This document shows positions 1-8,221 of a stretch of DNA of 64,000 nucleotides, piece after piece (within the stretch, counting starts at the first letter, position 1; each line of letters starts with the position of its first letter). The DNA is taken from positions 60,936 to 124,935 of the forward strand of contig NZ_PVTI01000007.1 of the NCBI RefSeq assembly GCF_003002895.1, written 5' to 3'. The notes under the pieces are model-generated. The model made no database searches and was not told the DNA's origin. It worked only from the letters and a program-made list of their open reading frames with translations. The position numbers were made by a program, and so were the translations under genes. This DNA is from Knoellia remsis (GTDB taxonomy: Bacteria; Actinomycetota; Actinomycetes; Actinomycetales; Dermatophilaceae).

Positions 1-78
1 CGCAACGTCATCGGTGGCCTGCTCGCCATGGCCGTCACCTACGCGATCGGCTCCCTCGTCGGCACCCAGGTCCACTGA
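1..78 (+). CDS. C-terminal end of a VIT1/CCC1-like membrane protein (partial)
   Basis: Only the last 25 residues are in the window, ending in VGTQVH and a TGA stop. They form one hydrophobic, glycine-rich segment (NVIGGLLAMAVTYAIGSL) of the kind that closes proteins of the VIT1/CCC1 iron/manganese transporter family. The reading frame is open from base 1. The family call rests on this one segment, so another polytopic membrane protein is possible. The gene converges on malQ, with a repeat-and-hairpin module between the two stops. Confidence 0.4.
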   Translation, partial: RNVIGGLLAMAVTYAIGSLVGTQVH

Positions 79-80
79 GT

Positions 81-208
81 CCCCACTGATTGCCCGTTCT
101 GGTCACCCCGACCCCCACTGATTGCCCGTTCTGGTCACTCCCACCCCCACTGATTGCGCACAGTTCGCATCCGCGGCGGAGCAAGGATGCGAACTGTGCG
201 CAATCAGT
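81..208. repeat. 32-bp-period tandem repeat running into a 24-bp perfect hairpin
   Basis: Units beginning CCCCACTGATTGC start at 81, 113 and 145, exactly 32 bp apart. The first two are nearly identical over the full 32 bp. The third runs into an inverted repeat with arms 149-172 and 185-208: 24 bp perfectly paired around a 12-nt loop, arm starting ACTGATTGCGCACAGTTCGC. It lies between convergent genes and would work as a terminator in both directions. The same 20-mer and the same architecture recur near 24700-24795. Confidence 0.85.
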
Positions 209-244
209 CGCACATTTCGGACAGACCTCGCCCGGGTGGGCAGG

Positions 245-2377
245 TCAGTCGCCGGCCGTGGCGCGGAAGAGCACGTCGGCGAACTCCGCCTCCGTCGCCT
301 GCTCCAGCGAGACCGGCTGCCCATCGGGCCCGGCAAGCGGGATGCGCCAGTTGGGGTACTCGTCCTCCGTGCCCGGCTGGTTGATGGCCCGCCGATCGCC
401 CACGACATCGGCCAGTGAGACGGCGCGCAGCACGCTCGGTGTGCGGCCGAGCCAACGGTGCATCGCCTCGATGACCGATGGGAGCCCGGCACCGGGCGTC
501 AACCATCCACGCGCCTCCAGGGCATCCCGCACCGTGGCGATGGTGCGTTCCTCGTGGGCCCGCTCCTCCTCGACCGGGCGGGTGAGCAACCCCAGCCGCT
601 CGCGGATCGCGACGTGCTCGAGCGTGAGGAATCCCGCCGTCGGCGGAAGGTCGTGCGTCGTCACGGACGACAGGCACAACTCGCGGTAGTCCTCCGGCGG
701 CGTCGGCTGCCCGTCCGTGGTCTCGAACCACATGATGCTCGTGCCGAGAATCCCTCTCTCGCGCAGGTATTCGCGCGCGATCGATGGCACCACTCCAAGG
801 TCCTCGCCCACGACGACGGCGCCGGCCCGCTGGGCTTCGAGGCAGAGGATTCCGATGAGCGCCTCGTGGTCGTAGGTGACGTAGGTGCCGTCCGCGGGGG
901 TGAGACCCTCGGGGATCCACCACAGCCGGAAGAGCCCGATGACGTGGTCGACGCGGATGCCACCCGAGTCGCGGAGCACGGTGCGCACCATGTCCCGGAA
1001 CGGGGCGTACCCGAGCTCGGCGAGGCGCTCGGGATGCCACGGTGGCTGCGACCAGTTCTGGCCGAGCTGGTTGAACTGGTCCGGCGGTGCGCCGACCGTG
1101 ACGCCCGACGCGAGGGCATCCGCGAGACCCCACGCATCGGCACCGCGCGGGTGCACCCCGACGGCGAGGTCGTGCACGACGCCGAGGGACATTCCCGCCT
1201 CTCGCGCCTCACGCTGCACCTCCCCAAGCTGGCGGTCGAGCAGCCACTGGAGCCACATGTGGAAGTCGACGAGATCCCTTTGCGCAGAGGCGAACTCGGC
1301 TACCGCGGCACTTCGCGGGTCGTGCAGCTCGCTCGGCCATTCCGACCACGGCAGTCCGTAGCGGTCGGCGATGGCGCACCACGTCGCGAAGGTCGCGAGC
1401 CCCTCACCCTCGCGCTCCCGGAACCGCTCGAAGTCCCTCGCTCGGCGCCCTTCGAGCCCGACCTCGTGCACGATCTCGAGCGCCTCGCGCTTGAGCTCCC
1501 ATGCCGCGTCCCGGTCGATCGTGTCGTCGTCGTTCAGCTCGCGCGCATCCGCAGCCAGCTGCTCCACCGCAGCCCGCCCCTCGGCGTCGACCCGGGCGAG
1601 CTCCGGGATGTCCTCGACCCGCAGGTAGATCGGGTTGACGAAGCGACGCGTCGTCGGCAGGTAGGGCGAAGCCTCCATCGGTGCGACCGGCTCGGCCGCG
1701 TGCAGCGGGTTGACGAGGACGAACTCGGCCCCGAGGTCGGTCCCGGCCCACGAGGCGAGGTCACCGAGGTCGCCGAGGTCTCCGATCCCCCACGACGACG
1801 CCGACCGCACCTGGTAGATCTGCGTCATCAGCCCGGTCGCGCCGCCGTGGCGCAGCACCTCGGGCACCTCGAGCGCGCCCGGGGTGACGATGAGCGTGGC
1901 GCTGTCGGTGCCCTCGGTCACGGCCGGCTCGTCGAGGTGCGCGACGATGCGGTGCCAGCCGAGCGGCAGGTCACCGGGCAGCTCGAAGGTCGCCTCCCCG
2001 ATCTCGCGCCCGTCGATGGTGCGCGGGTGCACCCACCGGTCCACCTGCGCGACCTCCCGCGTCGAGCCGTCCTCGAGCTCGACGGTGAGACGGACCCCCG
2101 AGCCGTCGGGCACATGGACGTGGACCCACGGAGTCCAGCCCTCACGGCATACGACGGTCGGCGGCAACGTCCGCCGCCACGGCGCATCGGCCGCAGCGAC
2201 CAGGGCAGCGTCCACCGCATCCGGCGTCGACGCGTCTATACCGAGCGCATCGAGGACCGACCGCAGGGACGCCTCGCCGATGACGCGGTGCTCACCGGTC
2301 CAGTCGGTGAAGTCCGTCGCCACACCATGGGCGCGGGCGAGCTCGAGCAGGGCGTCGGACGGGGCGGCCGAGGTCAT
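245..2377 (-). CDS. malQ: 4-alpha-glucanotransferase (amylomaltase), GH77
   Basis: 710 residues. It transfers maltosyl and longer alpha-1,4-glucan segments between malto-oligosaccharides and releases glucose, in the cytoplasm. GH77 landmarks are visible in order: GGIRVDHVIGLFRLWW with the catalytic Asp near residue 477, VVGEDLG with the catalytic Glu near 524, and TTHDLPPT near 576. The roughly 160 residues before the barrel match the N-terminal extension usual in actinobacterial MalQ. A longer reading frame reaches 2434, but I place the start at 2377 (MTSAAPSD) because AGGATGG sits just upstream and the extra 19 residues look non-coding. It stands alone on the minus strand, downstream of the mctP pair and a hairpin. 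Confidence 0.93.
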   Translation of the reverse strand: MTSAAPSDALLELARAHGVATDFTDWTGEHRVIGEASLRSVLDALGIDASTPDAVDAALVAAADAPWRRTLPPTVVCREGWTPWVHVHVPDGSGVRLTVELEDGSTREVAQVDRWVHPRTIDGREIGEATFELPGDLPLGWHRIVAHLDEPAVTEGTDSATLIVTPGALEVPEVLRHGGATGLMTQIYQVRSASSWGIGDLGDLGDLASWAGTDLGAEFVLVNPLHAAEPVAPMEASPYLPTTRRFVNPIYLRVEDIPELARVDAEGRAAVEQLAADARELNDDDTIDRDAAWELKREALEIVHEVGLEGRRARDFERFREREGEGLATFATWCAIADRYGLPWSEWPSELHDPRSAAVAEFASAQRDLVDFHMWLQWLLDRQLGEVQREAREAGMSLGVVHDLAVGVHPRGADAWGLADALASGVTVGAPPDQFNQLGQNWSQPPWHPERLAELGYAPFRDMVRTVLRDSGGIRVDHVIGLFRLWWIPEGLTPADGTYVTYDHEALIGILCLEAQRAGAVVVGEDLGVVPSIAREYLRERGILGTSIMWFETTDGQPTPPEDYRELCLSSVTTHDLPPTAGFLTLEHVAIRERLGLLTRPVEEERAHEERTIATVRDALEARGWLTPGAGLPSVIEAMHRWLGRTPSVLRAVSLADVVGDRRAINQPGTEDEYPNWRIPLAGPDGQPVSLEQATEAEFADVLFRATAGD

Positions 2378-2434
2378 GTGCCCATCCTGCCCGACGGGGT
2401 TCGCCCACCCGGACCCCTTCCGCGCCCTGCCCAT

Positions 2435-2482
2435 GGAACGGGCCCGGAGGAGGAGATCAGCTCTCCTGCTCCGGGCCCGTTC
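2435..2482 (-). terminator. 14-bp hairpin downstream of the mctP pair
   Basis: Inverted repeat with arms 2435-2448 (GAACGGGCCCGGAG) and 2469-2482, perfect over 14 bp. It lies just after the mctP stop and before malQ on the minus strand. No T-run follows, which is usual for high-GC actinobacteria. Confidence 0.7.
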
Positions 2483-2509
2483 GTCGTGCTCAGAGGTGCC
2501 GTATGCCGG

Positions 2510-4159
2510 TCACGGGCTGGGCGTCACCTCGTGTGGTCCGGTGGGCAGCGTCTTCTCGACGCGCGGGTCCCCGGCGTCGGCGAAGTAGTCGCCCTTGATC
2601 GTCTCGTCGGTGCCGTTGGACACCTTCATCGCGTTGAGCACCGCGCTGACGATCGCGGCGATGACGAGGTTGATGACGAACGCCGTCAGGGCGATGTAGC
2701 CCATCTGCGCGATGCCGGGGATGTTCGCCAGCGAGCCGCCGAAGTGGGCGCCGGTGACGGGGTTGACGACGTTGTACGCCTGCCACGTGCCGTAGACCAT
2801 GCCGACGGCCCAGCCGAGGAGCAGACCCCAGCGGTGGAACCACTTCGTGTAGAGCCCGAAGACGATCGCGGGGAACGTCTGCAGGATCCAGATGCCGCCG
2901 AGGAGCTGGAAGTTGATCGCGTTCTGCTTGTCCAGCGCGAGGACGAAGACGAGCGCGAACGCCTTGACGATGAGCGAGATGAGCTTGGAGACCTTGGCCT
3001 CCTGGGCCGGGCTGGCGTCGGGGCGGATCCACTCCTTGTAGATGTTGCGGGTGAAGGTGTTCGCGGCCGCGATGGACATGATCGCCGCGGGCACGAGAGC
3101 ACCGATCGCAATGGCGGAGAAAGCGATTCCCGCGAACCACGACGGGAACATGTCCTCGAACAGCTGCGGGATGACGAGCTGCGCGTTGGGCTTGCCGTCG
3201 AGCCCGACCGGCTTGGTACCGGCCGCGATCGCGACCCACCCGAGCAGCGCCAGCAGACCCAGGACGAACGAGTACGCCGGCAGGATCGAGGCGTTGCGCC
3301 GGATCGTGTTGCGGCTGCTCGCCGACAGCGTCGCCGTGATCGAGTGCGGGTACATGAAGAGCGCCAACGCAGAGCCGAGCCCGAGCGTCGCATACGCCCA
3401 CATCTGCTGGCTGCCGGGGACGAACGCGCCCGTCGGCTTGCCGGTCGCCTCGTTGACCGTGGTCATCTTCTCCTGGGCCGCGCCGAAGACGGCGTCCCAG
3501 CCGCCGACCTTCGAGGGCAGGTAGATGATCGCGACGATGATGACGAGGTAGATCAGCGTGTCCTTGACGAACGCGATGACCGCCGGGGCGCGCAGACCGC
3601 TCGAGTACGTGTAGGCCGCGAGCAGCGCGAACGCGATGAACAGCGGCGCGTCCTTGGCGATGATGTTGCTGCCGCCGCCGAGGCCGACGACCTCGAGCAC
3701 CGCCTGGATGCCGACGAGCTGCAGCGCGATGTACGGCATCGTCGCGAGGAACCCGGTGACGGCGACCGCGAGGGACAGCTCGCGGCTGCCATACCGTCCG
3801 CGGACGAAGTCCGCCGGGGTGACGTACCCGTGCCGGTGGCTCACCGACCACAGCCGCGCCATGAAGACGAAGATGATCGGATAGAGCACGATCGTGTACG
3901 GCACGGCGAAGAAGCCCGCGACCGCGCCGGTCGCGAACATCGCGGCCGGCACCGCGACGAACGTGTATGCCGTGTAGAGGTCGCCTCCGAGGAGGAACCA
4001 GGTCACCCAGGTGCCGAACGAGCGGCCGCCGAGGCCCCACTCGTCGAGGGACTCCATGCTGCTCGGGCGGCGCCAGCGCGTGGCCCAGAAGCCCATGCCC
4101 GTGACGAGCGCGAAGAGCAGGACGAGGACGATGAGGGCGGTCCAGTTCACGTTGCTCAT
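2510..4159 (-). CDS. mctP: Monocarboxylate permease, sodium:solute symporter family (MctP-like)
   Basis: 549 residues, polytopic, with about 13 hydrophobic segments starting at residues 7-25. It resembles the solute:sodium symporter family, MctP branch, which takes up lactate, pyruvate, propionate and other short monocarboxylates. Typical stretches are the N-terminal ESLDEWGLGGRSFGTWVTWF, the gating region LLGGDLYTAYTF, and HGYVTPADFVRGRYGS. Its start codon overlaps the stop of the upstream DUF3311 gene (ATGA), a pairing commonly seen for this permease. Substrate is inferred from family only; propionate uptake would fit the methylmalonyl-CoA mutase genes further along the window. Confidence 0.88.
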   Translation of the reverse strand: MSNVNWTALIVLVLLFALVTGMGFWATRWRRPSSMESLDEWGLGGRSFGTWVTWFLLGGDLYTAYTFVAVPAAMFATGAVAGFFAVPYTIVLYPIIFVFMARLWSVSHRHGYVTPADFVRGRYGSRELSLAVAVTGFLATMPYIALQLVGIQAVLEVVGLGGGSNIIAKDAPLFIAFALLAAYTYSSGLRAPAVIAFVKDTLIYLVIIVAIIYLPSKVGGWDAVFGAAQEKMTTVNEATGKPTGAFVPGSQQMWAYATLGLGSALALFMYPHSITATLSASSRNTIRRNASILPAYSFVLGLLALLGWVAIAAGTKPVGLDGKPNAQLVIPQLFEDMFPSWFAGIAFSAIAIGALVPAAIMSIAAANTFTRNIYKEWIRPDASPAQEAKVSKLISLIVKAFALVFVLALDKQNAINFQLLGGIWILQTFPAIVFGLYTKWFHRWGLLLGWAVGMVYGTWQAYNVVNPVTGAHFGGSLANIPGIAQMGYIALTAFVINLVIAAIVSAVLNAMKVSNGTDETIKGDYFADAGDPRVEKTLPTGPHEVTPSP

Positions 4160-4569
4160 CGAGTGCCTCCCCGCGGGTCGTCGGCGTCGAACGGATTGCC
4201 GTCGTGCAGGTCGGTGTCACGCTCGTCGCCGACGCGCGGTCCGCGCCCGTCCGTCATGGGTCGGTGCGGGCGTGCCTTGAGGACGAGCTTGTAGGCCGTG
4301 AAGGTCATCGCGGAGCAGATGAAGACCCAGAGGAACTGGTACCAGATGAAGAACGGGAAGCCCCAGAGCTTCGGCTCGACCTTGGCGTAGGAGCTGACCC
4401 ACATGAGGGCCACGATGGGGATCAGGAGCAGGATCCCGGCTGCGACGAGCAGTCCTGTGTTTGCCGGTGGGACCGTGTCGTGGTCCACCTCGTCGTGTCT
4501 GCCACGTGTGCCGTCGGCCACGAGTGCACCTCTCTTCTGCTGTTCCTCCGCGCGCGCATCGTTGCTCAC
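4156..4569 (-). CDS. DUF3311 small membrane protein, partner of the permease
   Basis: 137 residues: a charged N-terminus of about 35 residues followed by two transmembrane segments (around 39-57 and 72-92) carrying the tryptophan- and phenylalanine-rich DUF3311 signature around GFPFFIWYQFLWVF. It overlaps the permease start by 4 bp, so the two are translationally coupled. DUF3311 proteins are regularly encoded with SSS-family permeases and are presumed accessory subunits; the exact role is not established. The last 35 residues are a charged cytoplasmic tail. Confidence 0.85.
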   Translation of the reverse strand: MSNDARAEEQQKRGALVADGTRGRHDEVDHDTVPPANTGLLVAAGILLLIPIVALMWVSSYAKVEPKLWGFPFFIWYQFLWVFICSAMTFTAYKLVLKARPHRPMTDGRGPRVGDERDTDLHDGNPFDADDPRGGTR

Positions 4570-4634
4570 GCCGGGCGAAACCCTAGAGGTTCGGTGTGCC
4601 TTGCGTCACGCATTCCGGCGAGCGGACACCGATT

Positions 4635-4673
4635 CGGTATGCCGGCCGCGCGCCTCGCGCGGCCGGCATACCG
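4635..4673 (-). terminator. 18-bp perfect hairpin built from an inverted pair of GTATGCCG
   Basis: Arms 4635-4652 and 4656-4673 pair perfectly over 18 bp around a 3-nt loop. Each arm carries the dispersed octamer GTATGCCG followed by GCCGCGCG. It lies downstream of the HIT-like gene on the minus strand and before the DUF3311 gene, so it probably terminates the former. Confidence 0.75.
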
Positions 4674-4701
4674 CGCGTTGCCTCGCCGCGGCGGCACAAC
4701 G

Positions 4702-5214
4702 TCATGCCGAAGGCGGCAGATCTGACGGGTCCGGCATGACCTTGAGCCGCAGCACCTCCGCCGTCAGGGCCGCGCGCAGGTCGTCGTGCTGGGGCCCGAG
4801 CGCGGTCACGGGGTCCTGCCAGCGCGCGGCGTCGTACAGCCACACCGGCTTGCCCACGATCTCCGGCGGCTCCCATTCGTACCGCGGCCAGATGTGGCAG
4901 TGCAGGAACGGGTCGGTGTTGCCGAGGATCTCGATGTTGACCCGCCTGAAGGCCGGGTCGAGCCGCCGGCACACGGTCTCGACCGCCTCGGCGACGAGCT
5001 CGACGTCGGCGAGATAGCGCAGCCGCTCGGCGCGAGGCAGGTCCGTGAGACGTTCGACGCCGGGCCGCTTCGTCAGCGCGAGCGAGTAGCCGGGCAGGAA
5101 CTGGACGTCGCCGATGACCGCATACGACGCGTCCAGCTCGGCCATGACTCCAGGATTGCGGCCCTCGAACGCCGCCGTGATGCGGTCAGCTCGCCAGTCC
5201 TGTCGGTCACCCAT
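4702..5214 (-). CDS. HIT-like protein (diadenosine tetraphosphate hydrolase-like)
   Basis: 170 residues. The region FLHCHIWPRYEWEPPE near residue 112 resembles the histidine-triad active site. Only two histidines of the triad are present (H-C-H-I-W), as in the divergent actinobacterial proteins usually annotated as diadenosine tetraphosphate hydrolase. The start at 5214 (MGDRQDWRADR) is preferred over an upstream in-frame ATG because residues before it look random and contain a copy of the dispersed octamer. A nucleotide-phosphate hydrolase or transferase role is family-level inference; the specific substrate is unknown. It lies on the same strand as ychF, about 96 bp downstream of it. Confidence 0.7.
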   Translation of the reverse strand: MGDRQDWRADRITAAFEGRNPGVMAELDASYAVIGDVQFLPGYSLALTKRPGVERLTDLPRAERLRYLADVELVAEAVETVCRRLDPAFRRVNIEILGNTDPFLHCHIWPRYEWEPPEIVGKPVWLYDAARWQDPVTALGPQHDDLRAALTAEVLRLKVMPDPSDLPPSA

Positions 5215-5310
5215 GCGTCGACCGTATGCCGCTCTGCCAGTCGCGCACTGCCACCTTGCCCTGGTCCTCGCAAAAGCGGCGTATTTCACGCCCTTGTGAG
5301 GACCGCGGCT

Positions 5311-6396
5311 CTACACGTTGAAGCGGAACTCCACGACGTCGCCGTCGGCCATCACGTAGTCCTTGCCCTCGAGCCGGGCCTTGCCAGCCGCCTTCACGGC
5401 CGCCATCGACCCCAGCTCGTCGAGGTCCGTGAACGACACGACCTCGGCCTTGATGAAGCCCTTCTCGAAGTCGGTGTGGATGACGCCGGCCGCCTGCGGA
5501 GCGGTCCACCCCTGGCGGATCGTCCACGCCCGCGACTCCTTCGGCCCGGCGGTCAGGTAGGTCTGCAGCCCCAGCGTGTGGAACCCGGTGCGCGCCAGCT
5601 GGTCGAGCCCGGACTCGCTCGCCCCGAACCCCTCGAGCATCTCGCGCTGGTCCTCTGGCGACATGTCCATGAGGTCCATCTCGAGCTTGGCGTTGAGGAA
5701 CACCGCATCGGCCGGTGCCACCAGCTCCGCCAGCCGCCCATGCAGCGAGGCATCGGCCAACTGGTCCTCGTCGAGGTTGAAGACATAGATGAACGGCTTC
5801 GTCGTCAGCAGCCCCAGCGCCTTCGCCTCGGCGAGGTCAACGCCGCCGGCCGAACCCGCGGCATACAGCGTCTTTCCCTCCTCGAGCACCTTCTGCGCGG
5901 CGAGCGCATTGGCCAGCACCGGCGCCACGTCCTTCTTGATCCGCGCCTCCTTCTCGAGCCGCGGCACGGCCTTCTCGAGGGTCTGCAGGTCGGCGAGGAT
6001 CAGCTCGGTGTGGATCGTCTCGATGTCGGACTCCGGCGACACCTTGCCGTCGACGTGCACGACGTCGCCGTCCTCGAACGCCCGCACCACCTGGCAGATC
6101 GCGTCGGCCTCGCGGATGTTCGCGAGGAACTTGTTGCCGAGCCCCTCCCCCTCGGACGCGCCGCGGACGATGCCGGCGATGTCGACGAAGGACACCGTCG
6201 CGGGCAGGATCTTCTCCGACCCGAAGATCTCCGCGAGCCTCGACAGCCGCGCGTCCGGCAGCGGGACGACGCCGACGTTGGGCTCGATCGTCGCGAAGGG
6301 GTAGTTCGCGGCGAGGACGTTGTTCTTGGTGAGCGCGTTGAACATCGTCGACTTGCCGACGTTCGGGAGCCCGACGATTCCGATGGTGAGTGCCAC
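5311..6396 (-). CDS. ychF: Ribosome-binding ATPase YchF
   Basis: 361 residues, normal length for the family. It has the OBG-type P-loop GLPNVGKST at residues 9-17, a G3-like [10 protein letters not shown] near 67-76, a NLDED segment replacing the usual guanine-specific NKxD (which is why YchF prefers ATP), and a C-terminal TGS domain. It acts at the ribosome and in oxidative-stress responses. It lies just downstream of a small membrane-protein gene and a Nudix gene on the same strand, with only 12 bp between ychF and the membrane-protein gene, so co-transcription is likely. Confidence 0.95.
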   Translation of the reverse strand: MALTIGIVGLPNVGKSTMFNALTKNNVLAANYPFATIEPNVGVVPLPDARLSRLAEIFGSEKILPATVSFVDIAGIVRGASEGEGLGNKFLANIREADAICQVVRAFEDGDVVHVDGKVSPESDIETIHTELILADLQTLEKAVPRLEKEARIKKDVAPVLANALAAQKVLEEGKTLYAAGSAGGVDLAEAKALGLLTTKPFIYVFNLDEDQLADASLHGRLAELVAPADAVFLNAKLEMDLMDMSPEDQREMLEGFGASESGLDQLARTGFHTLGLQTYLTAGPKESRAWTIRQGWTAPQAAGVIHTDFEKGFIKAEVVSFTDLDELGSMAAVKAAGKARLEGKDYVMADGDVVEFRFNV

Positions 6397-6408
6397 GGGG
6401 TCAGGAGT

Positions 6409-6645
6409 CTACTGGCGCCGCGCCCGGCTCCTCGCCACGCGCCGGACCACCCGCCGGGCGACCCAGGCCCCGAGCAGGCAGGCGAGCACGCCCGCGACGG
6501 TGAACCCGGCATACAGAGCCGCGGCCCCACCGTCCCCCTGCGCGAGCGCGAAGACGAGCGCGGCCGCGCTGACGAACGTCCACACGAGCAACAGCGCGCC
6601 GACGAACATCGCCACGAGCGCACCGAAGAAGGTTCCCGCGTTCAC
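6409..6645 (-). CDS. Small two-helix membrane protein, function unknown
   Basis: 78 residues with two hydrophobic segments (about 5-30 and 36-58) and a very basic tail (WVARRVVRRVARSRARRQ). I start it at a GTG that overlaps the Nudix stop codon by 4 bp (GTGA). An in-frame ATG four codons upstream (6657) is the alternative. The coupled start makes it credible as a real gene, but I recognise no family. The arginine-rich tail would face the cytoplasm by the positive-inside rule. Confidence 0.6.
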   Translation of the reverse strand: MNAGTFFGALVAMFVGALLLVWTFVSAAALVFALAQGDGGAAALYAGFTVAGVLACLLGAWVARRVVRRVARSRARRQ

Positions 6646-7190
6646 GTTGTGCCCCAAGGGTTTTCGGAGTTCTCGAGGTATGCCGTCCGCGCGCCATCCG
6701 CGTCCGACTCACCGAGCTCGGCGAGCACCTGCTCGAGCATCCGGGCCGTGTAGGGCGCGACGTGCGAGGCGATGTCGGCGGGCGCGACCCAGTGGACGCC
6801 CTTGAGCTCGCGCCGAGACAGGGTGAGGTCGTCGGTGAACGACGCCGGCACGACTCCGAGGTCGAAGAGGAAGAGCACGGCGTCGTCCCACCCGCGCCAC
6901 GGCGGCAGCCAGTTCACGGCGGCGAGACCGCGCACGTCGACGACGGCAGCGAGCTCCTCGCTGATCTCCCTGACGACGCAGGCCGCGGGCGACTCCTTGG
7001 GGTCGACGACACCGCCGGGCAGGTCCCACTCGCTCTTGTAGGTCAGCTCGCAGAGCAGGATCTCGCCGGCCTCGCTGCGCAGCAGCCCCTGAGCGATGGC
7101 CCGCTTGCGGGGCAGCCTGGCGTTGAGGACGTGGATGAACGAGCGCCGCCCCTTCTCCGTCGAGGTGTCGGGTCGCTCGCGGTCGGCCAT
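6642..7190 (-). CDS. Nudix hydrolase
   Basis: 182 residues. The Nudix box is complete: GGVVDPKES near residue 59, followed by REISEEL. The last hydrophobic position is followed by Ala instead of Gly. Such proteins hydrolyse nucleoside diphosphates linked to another moiety; the substrate cannot be told from sequence. Near the C-terminus the protein reads DADGARTAYLEN, where GARTAY is encoded by the extended dispersed motif (GTATGCCGTCCG at 6678 on the plus strand). It divides from the DUF389 gene across 54 bp and is coupled to the small membrane gene downstream. Confidence 0.88.
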   Translation of the reverse strand: MADRERPDTSTEKGRRSFIHVLNARLPRKRAIAQGLLRSEAGEILLCELTYKSEWDLPGGVVDPKESPAACVVREISEELAAVVDVRGLAAVNWLPPWRGWDDAVLFLFDLGVVPASFTDDLTLSRRELKGVHWVAPADIASHVAPYTARMLEQVLAELGESDADGARTAYLENSENPWGTT

Positions 7191-7244
7191 GATCCGAGGC
7201 TATCCCGGGGCACGGAGGTGAGCGCACGGCATACCCTGCGGACC

Positions 7245-8180
7245 ATGCTCGTGCACCTGCGGATGAACGTCCCTCCCGACCTCTCCGCATCCATCACCGA
7301 CCTGCTCCTGCCGGACGAGCGCGTCACCAACGTCGTCGTCCTCAAGGGCGCGTCGCTGCAGCCCGCCGGAGACGTCATCGAGGCCGACGTTGCGCGGGAG
7401 GCGGCGAACGACGTCATCGACGAGATCTGCGCAACCGGGCTCCCCCACGTCGGTGGGCTCATCTTCGACGACATCGACGGCACCCGCTTCGACGCCGCAG
7501 CGGAGGTGGAGCGCGCTGCCCCCGGCGATCCCGACGACGCCGTGCTGTGGGACACCGTCCTCGCCCGGGCCCGCACCGCCGAGCGGCCGAGCGTCACGTA
7601 TCTGTCCTTCCTCATCCTCGCCACGCTCCTCGCCGCCATCGCGGTCATCACCGACTCGGCCGTCCTCGTCGTCGGGGCGATGGTCGTCGGGCCGGAGTTC
7701 GCGGCGATCGCCGGGATCTGCGTGGCACTCGTGTTCCGCGAGTGGTCGGTGGCCGCGACGATCTTCCGGCGCCTCATGGTGGGCTTCATCATCGCGATCA
7801 TCGTCGTCGTGGCGCTGGCGTATCTCGCGGCGATCTTCGGCATCCTCACCGCCGAGGAGGTGTCCCGGCCCCGGCCCCAAACGGGCTTCATCTGGCACCC
7901 GGACCGGTGGTCGTTCATCGTCGCGCTCCTCGCCGGCGCCGCGGGCGTACTCGCGACGACGACGGCGAAGTCGTCGGCCATGGTCGGGGTGTTCATCTCG
8001 GTGACGACGACCCCGGCGCTGGGCAACCTCGCGCTCGGGCTCGCGGTCCTCGACGTCGACGAGATCCGCGGTTCGGCGAGCCAGCTCGCGGTCAACATCG
8101 CCGGGATGGTCGTCGCGGGTGTCGTCACCCTGCTGCTGCAGCGGGCGTTCCGGCCCCAGTACCGGCGCCGCCACCCCTGA
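7245..8180 (+). CDS. DUF389 membrane protein
   Basis: 311 residues. A soluble N-terminal domain of about 115 residues is followed by DUF389, with the first transmembrane helices in the stretch from SVTYLSFLILATLL to AMVVGPEFAAIAGICVALV. About six helices follow in pairs, including the conserved glycine/proline-rich stretch ending in VGPEFAA. DUF389 proteins are widespread and uncharacterised; some annotations call them TIGR00341-type. I start at the ATG at 7245, because the upstream open frame is antisense to the Nudix gene. A dispersed octamer copy lies between the divergent starts. Confidence 0.85.
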   Translation: MLVHLRMNVPPDLSASITDLLLPDERVTNVVVLKGASLQPAGDVIEADVAREAANDVIDEICATGLPHVGGLIFDDIDGTRFDAAAEVERAAPGDPDDAVLWDTVLARARTAERPSVTYLSFLILATLLAAIAVITDSAVLVVGAMVVGPEFAAIAGICVALVFREWSVAATIFRRLMVGFIIAIIVVVALAYLAAIFGILTAEEVSRPRPQTGFIWHPDRWSFIVALLAGAAGVLATTTAKSSAMVGVFISVTTTPALGNLALGLAVLDVDEIRGSASQLAVNIAGMVVAGVVTLLLQRAFRPQYRRRHP

Positions 8181-8221
8181 CCTCCCCCGCTGTGTCGGTG
8201 CCGGCTGGCACCGTGGTCGCC

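Noticed and set aside
458..4294. A 1278-codon plus-strand open frame across malQ and mctP
   Set aside because: It is antisense to two clear genes, has a low-complexity Arg/Asp/Glu-rich translation, and no family features. High GC makes long antisense frames common; the same holds for the long frames at 14481-16655, 19958-21433, 21921-23927, 27543-30569, 43672-44997 and 53221-56361.
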